Shown: piece by piece, positions 15,427-23,998 of the stretch
Numbering within the stretch: the first letter of the stretch is position 1
Layout: each line of letters begins with the position of its first letter
Assembly: GCA_018436785.1 (NCBI GenBank)
Contig: JAHDKR010000165.1
Span: 1-45,519, forward strand
From: Synergistaceae bacterium
GTDB taxonomy: Bacteria; Synergistota; Synergistia; Synergistales; Aminobacteriaceae
DNA length: 45,519 nucleotides
Reading direction: 5' to 3'
The notes under the pieces: generated by a model
What the model was told of the DNA's origin: nothing
Databases searched by the model: none
Seen by the model: the letters and a program-made list of their open reading frames with translations, nothing else
Position numbers and translations under genes: made by a program

Positions 15427-17552
15427 GCGTTTCACGAAGCGAATTGCGTCTCTCGCTGGAGGGGCTGAACTGCGCCCAATGTTCTGCGAGGATAGAGGAG
15501 TCCGTTCGCCTGCTTCCCGGCGTGTCGTTCGCAGCGCTTGATCTGGTCGCCGGGCGGCTCAGAGTGGTCTTGTCCGGTGAGCACAACGGCGACGAAACCT
15601 TATCGCGCATCCGCGGAATTGTAGATTCGATAGAACCGGGAGTCTCCGTCTCGGAAGAGGGGGCGCAAGCGAAAAGCGTCTCTCTTCCGCTGAAGGAAAT
15701 CGCGCGTCTTTCGGCAGGGGTGCTGCTCTGGGTTGCGGCGATGTTTGCGGAGGTTTCCGAAGGGGTGCGGATGGCACTCTATGTGGCTGCCTACCTTGCG
15801 GTGGGCATCAACGTGCTCCGTACTGTGTTCGGCAATCTGCGGCAGGGGAGAATCTTTGACGAGTTCTTCCTGATGACGATTGCCACAGGCGGAGCGTTCG
15901 CCATCGGCGAGTTTTCCGAGGCCGTGGCGGTGATGCTCTTTTACGAGTCGGGGGAACTTGTGCAGGATTTGGCGGTGGCGAAGTCCCGACGTTCCATTCT
16001 CTCGCTGATGGATATCCGTCCCGATTCGGCAGTGCTTCTCGAAGAAGGGGGAGAGCGGCGCGTGCGTGCGGAGGACGTCCGGGTGGGGGAGACCGTCCTT
16101 GTGAAGCCAGGCGAACGAATTCCTCTCGACGGTTCAGTGAAAACGGGGACATCATCGCTGGATACGTCGTCGTTGACGGGCGAATCCGTTCCGCGGGATG
16201 TTGCGCCCGGCGACGACGTGCTTGCCGGAAGCGTCAACTTGGGCGGGATGCTCACGGTCCTTGTGACCCGTCTCTTCGGCGAGTCCACGCTCTCGAAAGG
16301 GTTGCGCCTTATTGAAGAGGCAAGGGAACGAAAGGCGCCCACAGAGCGCTTCATTACCGCCTTTGCAAAAAGATATACCCCGGCGGTGGTTGCCGCCGCC
16401 GCGCTGCTCGCCGTCGTGCCGCCGCTGATGGGGTTGGGCGCGTTCCGGGAATGGGGGTACCGCGCGCTCATCTTCCTCGTCGTCTCCTGTCCGTGCGCCC
16501 TTGTGATCTCCGTGCCGCTCGCGCTCTTCGGCGGTATCGGAGCCGCTTCAAGGCGAGGCGTGCTTTTGAAAGGCGGAAACGTGTTGGAGACGCTGGCGAA
16601 AGTGCGCACCGTGCTTTTCGACAAGACGGGTACGTTGACTAGGGGCGTGTTCAGGGTGACCGGAGTCTTCCAGGCCGGGAATACGAACCGGGAGAGATTG
16701 CTTTCGATCGCCGGGGAGGCGGAGAGAGGGTCGAATCACCCGGTTGCGCGGGCCGTTGTAGAGGCTGCCGGAGCGCTTCCTCCTCTCGGCGGGGCGATCG
16801 AGGAGCTCCCCGGCAGGGGCGTTCGGCTTGTCGGCGGGGGAAAGGTAATTCTCGCGGGAAACGCTCGCCTGTTGACCGACTCCGGCATCGCCTCGGCTCC
16901 GGAGGCTGAAGGGCGCCCGGGGGCCGTGGTGCATGTCGCCGAGGACGGCCGATACGCAGGGTACATCGTCGTCGAGGATACGGTGCGCTCGCAGTCGAAA
17001 AGAGCGGTGGAGCGCCTTCGTTCCCTCGGGGTGTCAACTGTCGGGATGCTCTCGGGCGACCGTCGGGAGAACGCCTCCCGCATAGCGGAAGATCTCGGAC
17101 TGGATCTCTGGGAGAGCGATCTTCTTCCGTCCGATAAGCTGGAACACTTCCAGCGGATCAGCGAGCGAACGGGAGGAACGACGCTCTTTGTGGGGGATGG
17201 AATGAACGACGCTCCGCTGCTCGCCGCCGCGGATGTGGGCATGGCCATGGGCGGCCTGGGAGCGGACGCCGCGATCGAGGCCGCCGACGGCGTCATCCTG
17301 AACGACGATCCGCTCGGCGCGGCCGACGTCATCGAAATAGCCAGGAAGACGCGGAGCATCGTCTGGCAGAATATTGCCTTTGCACTCGGGGTGAAGGGGG
17401 CGGTACTCACTTTGGGAGCGTTCGGAATGGCGACCATGTGGGAGGCAGTATTCGCCGACGTGGGAGTCGCCCTTCTTGCAACGCTCAACGCAGCGCGGGT
17501 TCTGCGCTTTGGAGAGCGCATGCAGCGCGAAGCAGAGGAAATTAAAGTATGA
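15423..17552 (+). CDS. P1B-type heavy-metal ATPase, Zn/Cd/Pb exporter
   Basis: The protein has 709 residues and starts at GTG 15423, overlapping the regulator stop. An N-terminal HMA domain has the metal pair C17-x-x-C20 in GLNCAQC. The actuator domain has SLTGES (about 250-255). The transmembrane metal motif is SCPCALVISVP (Cys356-Pro-Cys358). The phosphorylated aspartate is D400 in DKTGTLT, His-Pro is at 439-440 and GDGMNDAP starts at 591. The CPC motif without an N-terminal His-rich stretch, together with the CzrA-like regulator, fits efflux of Zn2+ (also Cd2+ or Pb2+) from the cytoplasm. The copper type is less likely because the regulator is of the zinc alpha-5 kind. The length is usual for the family. 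Translation is coupled to the regulator. Confidence 0.94.
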   Translation: MSVSRSELRLSLEGLNCAQCSARIEESVRLLPGVSFAALDLVAGRLRVVLSGEHNGDETLSRIRGIVDSIEPGVSVSEEGAQAKSVSLPLKEIARLSAGVLLWVAAMFAEVSEGVRMALYVAAYLAVGINVLRTVFGNLRQGRIFDEFFLMTIATGGAFAIGEFSEAVAVMLFYESGELVQDLAVAKSRRSILSLMDIRPDSAVLLEEGGERRVRAEDVRVGETVLVKPGERIPLDGSVKTGTSSLDTSSLTGESVPRDVAPGDDVLAGSVNLGGMLTVLVTRLFGESTLSKGLRLIEEARERKAPTERFITAFAKRYTPAVVAAAALLAVVPPLMGLGAFREWGYRALIFLVVSCPCALVISVPLALFGGIGAASRRGVLLKGGNVLETLAKVRTVLFDKTGTLTRGVFRVTGVFQAGNTNRERLLSIAGEAERGSNHPVARAVVEAAGALPPLGGAIEELPGRGVRLVGGGKVILAGNARLLTDSGIASAPEAEGRPGAVVHVAEDGRYAGYIVVEDTVRSQSKRAVERLRSLGVSTVGMLSGDRRENASRIAEDLGLDLWESDLLPSDKLEHFQRISERTGGTTLFVGDGMNDAPLLAAADVGMAMGGLGADAAIEAADGVILNDDPLGAADVIEIARKTRSIVWQNIAFALGVKGAVLTLGAFGMATMWEAVFADVGVALLATLNAARVLRFGERMQREAEEIKV

Positions 17553-17586
17553 AGAGGTAGATGAATACTGACCAAAAGAGTGGAGA

Positions 17587-17634
17587 AAAGAGGCCGCAGC
17601 GCGTCCCGAACTGGGGGTTTGCTGCGGCCTCTTT
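17587..17634. terminator. Bidirectional terminator between ATPase and kinase genes
   Basis: AAAGAGGCCGCAGC (17587-17600) and its exact complement (17621-17634) form a 14-base stem. A T-rich stretch follows on the plus strand. The kinase gene converges from the other side and ends at 17667, so it may serve both. Confidence 0.8.
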
Positions 17635-17666
17635 GTTGTTGCGTGTTGCGTAGGTGTTTTTAAATA

Positions 17667-18839
17667 TTAAGTTCCGTCCGATGCTCCGCGTCCGGATGGC
17701 AGCGAAATGAAAAAGGAGCTCCCCTCTCCGGCGACGCTCTCCGCACGAATCATGCCTCCGTTTTTTTCGACGAACTCCTTGCAGAGAATAAGACCGAGTC
17801 CGCTCCCTTTCTCCCCCGACGTCCCTTGTGTGCTGACGGGTTTGGCGTCGATGCGGAAGAGGTTCTCTAGCTGCTCTTGCGACATGCCGGTTCCGGTATC
17901 GCGTACGATGATCTCGACGCTCTCTCCCTTCTGGGATGCGGAAACGAGGACGCGCCCTCCGGGGGCGGTGAACTTCAGCGCGTTGTTCAGCAGATTGCGG
18001 AGCACCGTTCCCATCATGCTTCTATCCAGCGTGGCGGAAAGGGAAGGCGGCGTCTCGTGAGAGAGGGCGACTCCCTTCTCCTTCGCGCGGGATTGCAGCA
18101 GGGCGATGTTCTCTTCGATCAGCGCGCGCAGGTTGCAGTCGACGGGGGTGAATTCAATCTGGTCAAGCTGCGATCTCGACCAGGAGAGGAGGTCTTCGAG
18201 AAGAAGGAACGTTCTGCGGGCTTCGTCCGAGGCAAGCGTAACACACTCCTTCTTTTCCGCGTCGTCCATGTCGTCATAGTCCTGCTGAAGCATCGAGAGC
18301 AGTTGACTTACGCCTCCCACATGACCTCTGAGGTCGTGGGCGATGATGGCAAGAAACGTTTTTTTCATCGAATCGGCCTTTGCCAGCGCCTGCTGGGAGA
18401 CAGCGAGCTGAAGGTTTTTCTTGTGGAGTTCCCTGGTCATGTTGGCCATCTCCAGGTTCAAGACCGACATCTCTGTAATGATCCGGTCGTTCTCCTGATC
18501 CGAGTACATACCAAAGACGAGCATATCCTCGCCAAGCGCGGCGACGCTGCAGTCGATTCCGATGCGCGAGCCTGCCGCCGTCTTCAGGGAGAGCGGCAGA
18601 CTTTCGCCGGAAGCCGCTTCTTCGATGCGCGCATGGCAGTCCTCCTGTCCTTCCGCGAGGAGTTTTGCCAAAGGATAGGGATAGCAGTTCTCTTCTGTTC
18701 CCAGAAGGGCGGCGGCTCTGTCGTTGACCGCGAGAACCTGTCCCGCGTTCCCCAGAAGCAGCGCGAAGAGGAAATCGCACCGTCCGAAGATGTCCAGAAA
18801 GAGAGAGACGCTGCCCGCGGCAGGGCTATTCGGCTTCAC
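17667..18839 (-). CDS. Soluble PAS-type sensor histidine kinase
   Basis: This 390-residue protein has no membrane segment. A PAS-like domain occupies about 18-112 (LLGNAGQVLAVNDRAAALLG at its start). A coiled coil follows at about 118-160 and then a HisKA domain with the phospho-accepting H168 in IIAHDLRGHVGG. The ATPase domain has the N-box LRNLLNNALKFT (280-291), the G1 box VRDTGTGMS (312-320) and the G2 box GEKGSGLGLILCKEF (342-356). The start is GTG 18839, which overlaps the end of the cobalamin-binding gene by 14 bases, so the two are made together. This suggests that the kinase takes its signal from that protein. No response regulator is adjacent; the nearest receiver-only protein is at 32031-32423. 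Confidence 0.93.
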   Translation of the reverse strand: MKPNSPAAGSVSLFLDIFGRCDFLFALLLGNAGQVLAVNDRAAALLGTEENCYPYPLAKLLAEGQEDCHARIEEAASGESLPLSLKTAAGSRIGIDCSVAALGEDMLVFGMYSDQENDRIITEMSVLNLEMANMTRELHKKNLQLAVSQQALAKADSMKKTFLAIIAHDLRGHVGGVSQLLSMLQQDYDDMDDAEKKECVTLASDEARRTFLLLEDLLSWSRSQLDQIEFTPVDCNLRALIEENIALLQSRAKEKGVALSHETPPSLSATLDRSMMGTVLRNLLNNALKFTAPGGRVLVSASQKGESVEIIVRDTGTGMSQEQLENLFRIDAKPVSTQGTSGEKGSGLGLILCKEFVEKNGGMIRAESVAGEGSSFFISLPSGRGASDGT

Positions 18840-19944
18840 GTGGCCGTGTCTCCATGAAACTGTTTGCCGCGTTCAGGGCTTCGATGGCGTTGTTCGCGTA
18901 TGCGTCTGCGCCTATTGTTTGCCATAAGGTCGGCGAGAACTGGAACGCCCTGCCGCCGACGATGATCTTCACGCCCGCAAGCTCCGGCGAGGAGTGAATA
19001 CGGTCGACCAGGTCGGCTGTCTTTCCCAGGTTGAAGGGCATCGTCACGGAGAGACCGACGACGGACGGCTTCTCGTTGCGGATCATCTCTTCCGCCGCCT
19101 CCACGGGGACGTTGCTGCCGATGTACGTCACATCCCATCCGTCGAGGTCGAACAGATCGGCGACCATGCGCGCGCCCAGCTCGTGGAACTCGTTGGCCGC
19201 AGCTGAAATGAGCGCCTTCCCCTTGGGTTTCTCCAGACCGAAGAAGCGCATGTGCTGCGCCGCCATGATCCTGGTGACGATGGCTGTTGCGAGATGTTCC
19301 CGCGCTACCGAAAGCTCGCCCCGTTCCCACAGATTGCCGATCTCGATCATCGCCGGCTGCACGACGCCGAGGTAAAACTCCCGTAGCTCGTCTTTCCCAG
19401 TGATATACCCGGTAGCGCAGGCATTGCAGCGGGAGAGACTGCCCGCAATCAGCCCCTGGAGAAACTCGTTCCGGAGCGCTTGTAGCGGGTGGGGCGCTCC
19501 GGCGGCCTCTTGTTCCATGTGTCTGTACTCATCGGCAGCCGCGAGAAAGCGCTGGTGGTTTTCCAGCATCCAGCCGTAGACGCCGAGTATCTCCGTTGCG
19601 CTCTCCGGCGGGAGGAATTGCGAAACCGCCTCCATCCAGCGTCTGAGGACGGCGGGGAAGTTGTCGGGAGAAAATCCATGGGCCTGATACGCCCGATAGA
19701 CCCAGATAACAATCTCTTTGAGCAGTTCGGGGTTGTTCAGGCGAAAGAACGACATCATAAATTGGAGGTGATTGCGATGGTTCTGCAGCATCATTTCAAC
19801 CTGTTTCGCCGCGAGAGCGTCAAGCGGGGCTTGTTTCATGCACCCGTCGACATAATTCAGCAGATTGTCCGCATGCGCCGCATAGTCCTGCACCGCCTTT
19901 TGCGAAACCGGAACAAGAGCGCTTGTTTCAAGTGCGGATGCCAT
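18826..19944 (-). CDS. CarH-like cobalamin-binding sensor protein
   Basis: This 372-residue protein starts at ATG 19944 behind GAAGGAG; the longer open frame upstream is not domain-like and crosses a terminator. Residues about 40-145 form a helical N-terminal domain I do not recognise. The B12 cap domain (about 155-240) contains LWERGELSVAREHLAT, which is the W-x9-EH motif (W206, E216, H217) of AdoCbl photoreceptors such as CarH. The Rossmann domain (about 243-365) has NEFHELGARMVAD with the E-x-H-x-x-G cobalamin ligand motif (H254), then GSNVP and GLSVTMPFN. The DNA-binding MerR domain of CarH is absent. The overlapping kinase gene suggests that it reports cobalamin or light to a phosphorelay; that part is inference. 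Confidence 0.85.
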   Translation of the reverse strand: MASALETSALVPVSQKAVQDYAAHADNLLNYVDGCMKQAPLDALAAKQVEMMLQNHRNHLQFMMSFFRLNNPELLKEIVIWVYRAYQAHGFSPDNFPAVLRRWMEAVSQFLPPESATEILGVYGWMLENHQRFLAAADEYRHMEQEAAGAPHPLQALRNEFLQGLIAGSLSRCNACATGYITGKDELREFYLGVVQPAMIEIGNLWERGELSVAREHLATAIVTRIMAAQHMRFFGLEKPKGKALISAAANEFHELGARMVADLFDLDGWDVTYIGSNVPVEAAEEMIRNEKPSVVGLSVTMPFNLGKTADLVDRIHSSPELAGVKIIVGGRAFQFSPTLWQTIGADAYANNAIEALNAANSFMETRPREAE

Positions 19945-20076
19945 CGAACTCAACTCCTTCTCGTGGACGAAAATGGATGGAACAGCTGTTATGGTAGGCT
20001 TTTTAGAAGTTGGTGTCAATCCGGCCCGCGTGTTCCGTATTCCTTTCCCGGCCTCCGGCGCGACATGCTGTTCAGG

Positions 20077-20123
20077 AAAAAGCCCCCGGCGTCCGGAGAG
20101 TTTTGGACGCCGAGGGCTTTTTT
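20077..20123. terminator. Bidirectional rho-independent terminator
   Basis: The arms AAAAAGCCCCCGGCGTCC (20077-20094) and GGACGCCGAGGGCTTTTTT (20105-20123) pair with one mismatch. T-runs follow on both strands. On the minus strand it ends the secreted repeat-protein gene and separates it from the cobalamin sensor. Confidence 0.85.
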
Positions 20124-20165
20124 CGAATTTCATAGCATCTGTCCTGGAGCGTTTTTCTCCCAAGA

Positions 20166-21308
20166 CTAGGGACAGTTGGCCTTGACGCTGAACTCCCAAG
20201 CGGTTCCCTGTTCCGGGCCGTAGACGATCACCAGGAATTCATTCGCGCCGCTCTTCGTGAAAAGACCGTTCTGCAGAAGCTTCCCCGTTCCGACCACGCC
20301 GCCCGGATAGAGATTGGCCACGCTCGGTTTCTTTTGGATATGGTTCATATCTCCTCGCCATCCGCTGTCGAAAACCTTGGTTCCTGCAGGATAGTAAACC
20401 TCTATCTTGTCCGGCACGTCGAAGGCCTGGAAGTCCAGGTCGAAGGTCGTTCCCGAAGGCAGAGAAGCTATATCGTACTGCTTCCGCGTTCCCTTGTAGC
20501 CGCCGCTGGCGCTTCGCAGCCACTTTCCGCAGTCGTCCGGAGTGATGGTCTGCGGCGGGGAGTCGACGACGTCGGTCGGATTAATGCCCGGAGGAAGTCC
20601 GGTATCGGCCTGTCCTGTGACGGCGACGGTCTTCGAGACCGAAAGGTCGTAGTTTCCCGGCGCCGGATCGACCTCCACGACGGTTTCATCCGTGTTGTTT
20701 CCCTGGTCGGTGTCGCGGATCGTAGAATCCGGTCCCTCCACCGTGACGGTATTGAGGATGCGCTCTCCGGTTTTCCCCGTCACGGTGACTGTGTACGTCC
20801 ATGTCCACGTCTCGCCGATCTCAAGGATATTGTCCCGGTTGCCGCCTGTTTTCATCGCATCGTCGTTGTTCAAAGGTTTACCGTTGTCTTTTACCGCGGG
20901 GTTGACGACAGGGACTCCGGACCGGTTCTGTACAACGACGGTGTAGGTGAGCTGCGTGGGGACGCCCGCGATTATTTTTTTCGTCAGTTTTGCCTGTGCA
21001 CCCGAGGGAGCGGCAGCCGATATCGCGGGCGCTATAGAGGCGCCTCCCGATCGGTCAGGGGAGGAGAGCATCAACAGGAGCCTGTCCAGATGCGTTCTCT
21101 GGTCGGGGGTCATCCTGTCGCGAAGGCTCTGCTGCTGTTGGGGCGTCAACGTATTGTACCGTTCCACATACTCCCGCTCCGAAGCGGAGAGCCCCTGCTG
21201 CGCCTCGGAAACAAGGGGCAAAAGCAGTACAATGAAGGCGAGAATCCCGAAAAGTACAATTCCCCCTCTGCACAGCCACGCGACACGTCGTATACCATAC
21301 CGCGCCAT
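20166..21308 (-). CDS. Exported protein with DUF11/CARDB-like beta domain
   Basis: This 380-residue protein starts at ATG 21308 behind GGAGG (nine bases); the upstream in-frame ATG at 21371 lacks a site. A basic stretch and hydrophobic helix (about 8-36) form a signal peptide or anchor. A Gln/Arg-rich helical piece follows (about 38-80, LTPQQQQSLRDRMTPDQRTHLDR). Residues about 105-215 look like an Ig-like DUF11/CARDB domain (QLTYTVVVQNRSGVPV, then ILEIGETWTWTYTVTVTGKTGERILNTVTV and DTDQGNNTDETVVEV). The last 120 residues are another beta-rich domain (TFDLDFQAFDVPDKIEVYYPAGTKVFDSGWRG) that may bind ligands. Two cysteines, in the last domain, could form a disulfide. Probably located in the envelope or at the cell surface; function unknown. 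Confidence 0.8.
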   Translation of the reverse strand: MARYGIRRVAWLCRGGIVLFGILAFIVLLLPLVSEAQQGLSASEREYVERYNTLTPQQQQSLRDRMTPDQRTHLDRLLLMLSSPDRSGGASIAPAISAAAPSGAQAKLTKKIIAGVPTQLTYTVVVQNRSGVPVVNPAVKDNGKPLNNDDAMKTGGNRDNILEIGETWTWTYTVTVTGKTGERILNTVTVEGPDSTIRDTDQGNNTDETVVEVDPAPGNYDLSVSKTVAVTGQADTGLPPGINPTDVVDSPPQTITPDDCGKWLRSASGGYKGTRKQYDIASLPSGTTFDLDFQAFDVPDKIEVYYPAGTKVFDSGWRGDMNHIQKKPSVANLYPGGVVGTGKLLQNGLFTKSGANEFLVIVYGPEQGTAWEFSVKANCP

Positions 21309-21418
21309 GATGACATTCCTCCTTTCCTTTGAATAGTGCGTCTTTACGGAATACAATAGCAATAAGCGCATCTTCTGTCAAGTCATCTGTAACGGCGCGC
21401 CCTTTCGATAGTTCGCTC

Positions 21419-22030
21419 TTACCCTCCGATGCGGGGCGTCCAGTTGAGTTGGCGTACCGTGAGATGCTCATCCCAGCGGGAGATGACATGCACGCCGCAG
21501 TAGTCCTGACGGAGCGAGAAGAGCTTCTGCCAGGAAATGCCGAGCAGCGTGAAAATGATCGTCTTGATGACGCCTGAGTGGGCGACGAGCATGATATTAC
21601 CCTTTTCGCGGCCCAGGAGTTCAAGGAAGGCGGGCCACACCCGTTCGTGGAGGTCGAGGAAGTTTTCCCCTCCCGGCGGACGGAAGCGCGCGAAGTCCCT
21701 CCCCCTCGCCGCGAAGAGTTCCGGCTCGTTCTCGGCCAGCTCTTTCATGGACCGGAGTTCCCATTCGCCGAACGCGAGCTCCCGGAATGCGGGAATCTCC
21801 TCGAAGGGAACCTCACGTCCCTCGCGCAGAATTCCGGCCGTCTCGGCGGCACGTTTCAGCCCGCTGTGGACGATGCGGTCGAGAGCGTATCCCGAGAGCG
21901 CGTCTCTTGTCGCCTCCGCCTGCCGCCGTCCCTCGGAGGAGAGCGGCAGATCGGTCCATCCCAGAAAGCGCATTTCATTGTCGGGCAGCTCCGGCCGTCC
22001 GTGCCGCACAAGATAAAGTGAAGATTCCAT
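21419..22030 (-). CDS. Histidine phosphatase family protein (CobC/PGM-like)
   Basis: This 203-residue protein starts at ATG 22030, seven bases after GGAGGAG. It has the family hallmark LVRHGRPEL (R9-H10-G11, with His10 taking the phosphate) near the N-terminus, then HSGLKRAAETA, the acid/base region FRELAFGEWELRSM and the second catalytic histidine in LVAHSGVIKTI. Members remove phosphate from small metabolites. The closest flavour is alpha-ribazole phosphatase of cobalamin synthesis or a general phosphoglycerate-mutase-like phosphatase. No cobalamin synthesis gene is adjacent, so the substrate stays open. It is divergent from the dehydrogenase gene and probably transcribed alone. Confidence 0.9.
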   Translation of the reverse strand: MESSLYLVRHGRPELPDNEMRFLGWTDLPLSSEGRRQAEATRDALSGYALDRIVHSGLKRAAETAGILREGREVPFEEIPAFRELAFGEWELRSMKELAENEPELFAARGRDFARFRPPGGENFLDLHERVWPAFLELLGREKGNIMLVAHSGVIKTIIFTLLGISWQKLFSLRQDYCGVHVISRWDEHLTVRQLNWTPRIGG

Positions 22031-22119
22031 TTGAAGACTCCTCCCGAAGCGGTGCATTTCGATGTCGTTATACGGTACAATAACAGAAACATGTATTTCG
22101 TGAAAGGAGAACCGGGAAA

Positions 22120-23127
22120 ATGAACAACAAGATGATCGACAAGACTGTTGTCGTTACGTGCGCCGCATCGGAGAGTGTCCGTAGAGGCGTTGAGAAAGGG
22201 CTCGACGGCGCCGGAAAGGCCGTCTTCCTCGACGATGTTCCTGCGGAGAGGAGGGCGGCGGCGCTCTCTTCCGCCGCGGTGATCATGTCCTTCTTCTTTA
22301 ATAAAGAAGTTCGCGAGGAAGAGTATGTTCTTCTTGAAGATGTCGAACTGTTCCAGTCCATCTCGACCGGACTCGACTTCCTCCCCTTCCGCCTGATGCC
22401 GCAGAAGATGATTCTCGCATGCAACGCGGGGGGGTGGGCGCCCCAGATCGCGGAGCACACCGTGGCGCTTCTGCTGGCGCTGACCCGGCGTATCGTGCCG
22501 CTCCATAACGACTTGGTGAAGGGAGTTTTCGGCCGGCACTCCTACTCGCCGGCGAGCTTGCGCGGAAAGGTGCTCACGGTCGTGGGGTACGGCGGCATCG
22601 GGCGGCGGACCGCCGATCTGCTGCGCGCCTTCGGCATCAAGATCTACGCGCTGAACACGAGCGGCCGGACAAACGACGACGTGCATTTCATGGGGACGCT
22701 CAAGGAGCTTCCGGAGATTCTCCCGGAGACGGACGTCCTCCTGCTCTCGATCCCGCTCGACAAGCATACCAAAGGGTTGATCGGCAAGCGCGAGCTCGAC
22801 CTGATGAAAAAGAACGCGATTCTTTTGAATGTGGCCAGAGCCCCGCTCGTCGTGGAGGAGGACCTGTACAATCACCTGAAGGCGAATCCGGAGTTCCAGG
22901 CCGGGTTCGACGTCTGGTGGAAGGAGCCGACATGGGGCGGCGGGGATTTTGTCCTCGATCATCCGTTCCTGGATCTGCCGAATGTCGTCGGTTCGCCGCA
23001 CAACTCGAATCGCTGCGAGAACGACATGGAGAACGCGGTCATGGCTGCCGCCGCCAATGTCGCGGCCTTTTTCAGCGGAGAGAAGATCAGCGGCGTCATT
23101 CGCCGGGAAGATTACATCGAAGACTAA
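22120..23127 (+). CDS. NAD-dependent D-2-hydroxyacid dehydrogenase family protein
   Basis: The protein has 335 residues. An N-terminal catalytic-domain half (1-105) is followed by the NAD-binding domain with the glycine motif VVGYGGIGRRTAD (154-166). The three catalytic residues are visible: Arg240 in NVARAPLVVEEDL, Glu269 in FDVWWKEP and His294 in GSPHNS. Enzymes of this family reduce 2-keto acids to D-2-hydroxy acids or the reverse (D-lactate, glycerate, phosphoglycerate and formate branches). A GGAG site lies before ATG 22120. Exonuclease III follows after 13 bases, so the two share a transcript. The substrate is not deducible; asparagine after the catalytic His (HNS) and the WWKEPT segment are seen in uncharacterised members. 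Cytoplasmic. Confidence 0.92.
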   Translation: MNNKMIDKTVVVTCAASESVRRGVEKGLDGAGKAVFLDDVPAERRAAALSSAAVIMSFFFNKEVREEEYVLLEDVELFQSISTGLDFLPFRLMPQKMILACNAGGWAPQIAEHTVALLLALTRRIVPLHNDLVKGVFGRHSYSPASLRGKVLTVVGYGGIGRRTADLLRAFGIKIYALNTSGRTNDDVHFMGTLKELPEILPETDVLLLSIPLDKHTKGLIGKRELDLMKKNAILLNVARAPLVVEEDLYNHLKANPEFQAGFDVWWKEPTWGGGDFVLDHPFLDLPNVVGSPHNSNRCENDMENAVMAAAANVAAFFSGEKISGVIRREDYIED

Positions 23128-23140
23128 GGAGAGTGCCGTC

Positions 23141-23926
23141 ATGGCAAGGATTTCGATAGCTACATTCAACGTCAACTCAGTCCGTATGCGTCTTCCGATC
23201 CTTGAGAAATGGTTGAAAGACCGTTCGATAGACGTTCTCTGCCTCCAGGAGACGAAGGTTGTGGACGAGGATTTTCCCGTCGCCGCGTTCAAGGAGATGG
23301 GGTATCGGGCCGTCTTTCGCGGAGAGAAGTCCTATAACGGGGTCGCCATCCTGACGAAAGTCCCCATGGACGGATTTGCCATCGGCTTCGGCGACGGCGA
23401 GGAGCCCGAGTGCGACACCCGCCTTGTCCGCGGGCGCATCGGCGACTTCTGCTTCATCAACACCTACGTTCCCCAGGGAAAGGCGGTCGACCATGCGGAC
23501 TACGTCTTCAAGCACCGGTTCCTCGACAGGATGAAGGCGTTGCTGAAACGGGAATACCTGACTTCGGAGAAGGTCGTTTGGGTGGGGGACATGAACGTGG
23601 CCCCCACCGACATCGACGTCACCAGCCCGGAGAAGAAGCGCGATCACCCGTGCTTCGCCCCGGACATCCAGAAACACTTCGAGGACGTGAAGAGCTGGGG
23701 GTTCGTCGATCTCTTCCGGAAGTACCGCCCCGGCGAAGGCGAGTTTTCCTTTTTCGACTATCGGGTGAAGAATTCCCTCGACCGGAACATCGGCTGGAGA
23801 ATCGACCATGTGCTGGTGACGCCCTCTCTGGAGAGCGCTGCGGCGGACTGCTTCATCGACCGCGATCCCAGGGGGTGGGAGCAGCCCTCCGACCATACGC
23901 CGGTTGTTGCTGTCTTCGACCTGTAA
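23141..23926 (+). CDS. xth: Exodeoxyribonuclease III, AP endonuclease
   Basis: This 261-residue protein starts at ATG 23141 after GGAGA; the longer upstream frame overlaps the dehydrogenase. It shows all endonuclease/exonuclease/phosphatase motifs of the ExoA/Xth group: ATFNVNSVRMRL (N10), LCLQETKV (metal-binding Glu37), YNGVAIL, the GDMNVAPTDIDV loop, RIDHVLVTP and the final SDHTPVVAVFDL. It cuts DNA at abasic sites and removes 3' blocking groups during base excision repair. The length equals the bacterial norm (about 260). It ends shortly before a strong terminator. Confidence 0.95.
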   Translation: MARISIATFNVNSVRMRLPILEKWLKDRSIDVLCLQETKVVDEDFPVAAFKEMGYRAVFRGEKSYNGVAILTKVPMDGFAIGFGDGEEPECDTRLVRGRIGDFCFINTYVPQGKAVDHADYVFKHRFLDRMKALLKREYLTSEKVVWVGDMNVAPTDIDVTSPEKKRDHPCFAPDIQKHFEDVKSWGFVDLFRKYRPGEGEFSFFDYRVKNSLDRNIGWRIDHVLVTPSLESAAADCFIDRDPRGWEQPSDHTPVVAVFDL

Positions 23927-23941
23927 GCTCATAGGTACGAA

Positions 23942-23971
23942 AAAGCGGGGGAGAGATTCCCCCGCTTTCTT
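23942..23971. terminator. Bidirectional terminator between xth and the ferredoxin gene
   Basis: AAAGCGGGGGA (23942-23952) and TCCCCCGCTTT (23958-23968) form an 11-base stem with a five-base loop, followed by CTT. The upstream A-run gives a T-run on the minus strand for the converging ferredoxin gene. Confidence 0.85.
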
Positions 23972-23998
23972 ATTCCGTTTCCGTCCTCCCGTGTTCGA

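Noticed and set aside
19945..20199. N-terminal extension of the cobalamin-binding protein
   Set aside because: It crosses a strong bidirectional terminator and is not protein-like; ATG 19944 has a good ribosome binding site.
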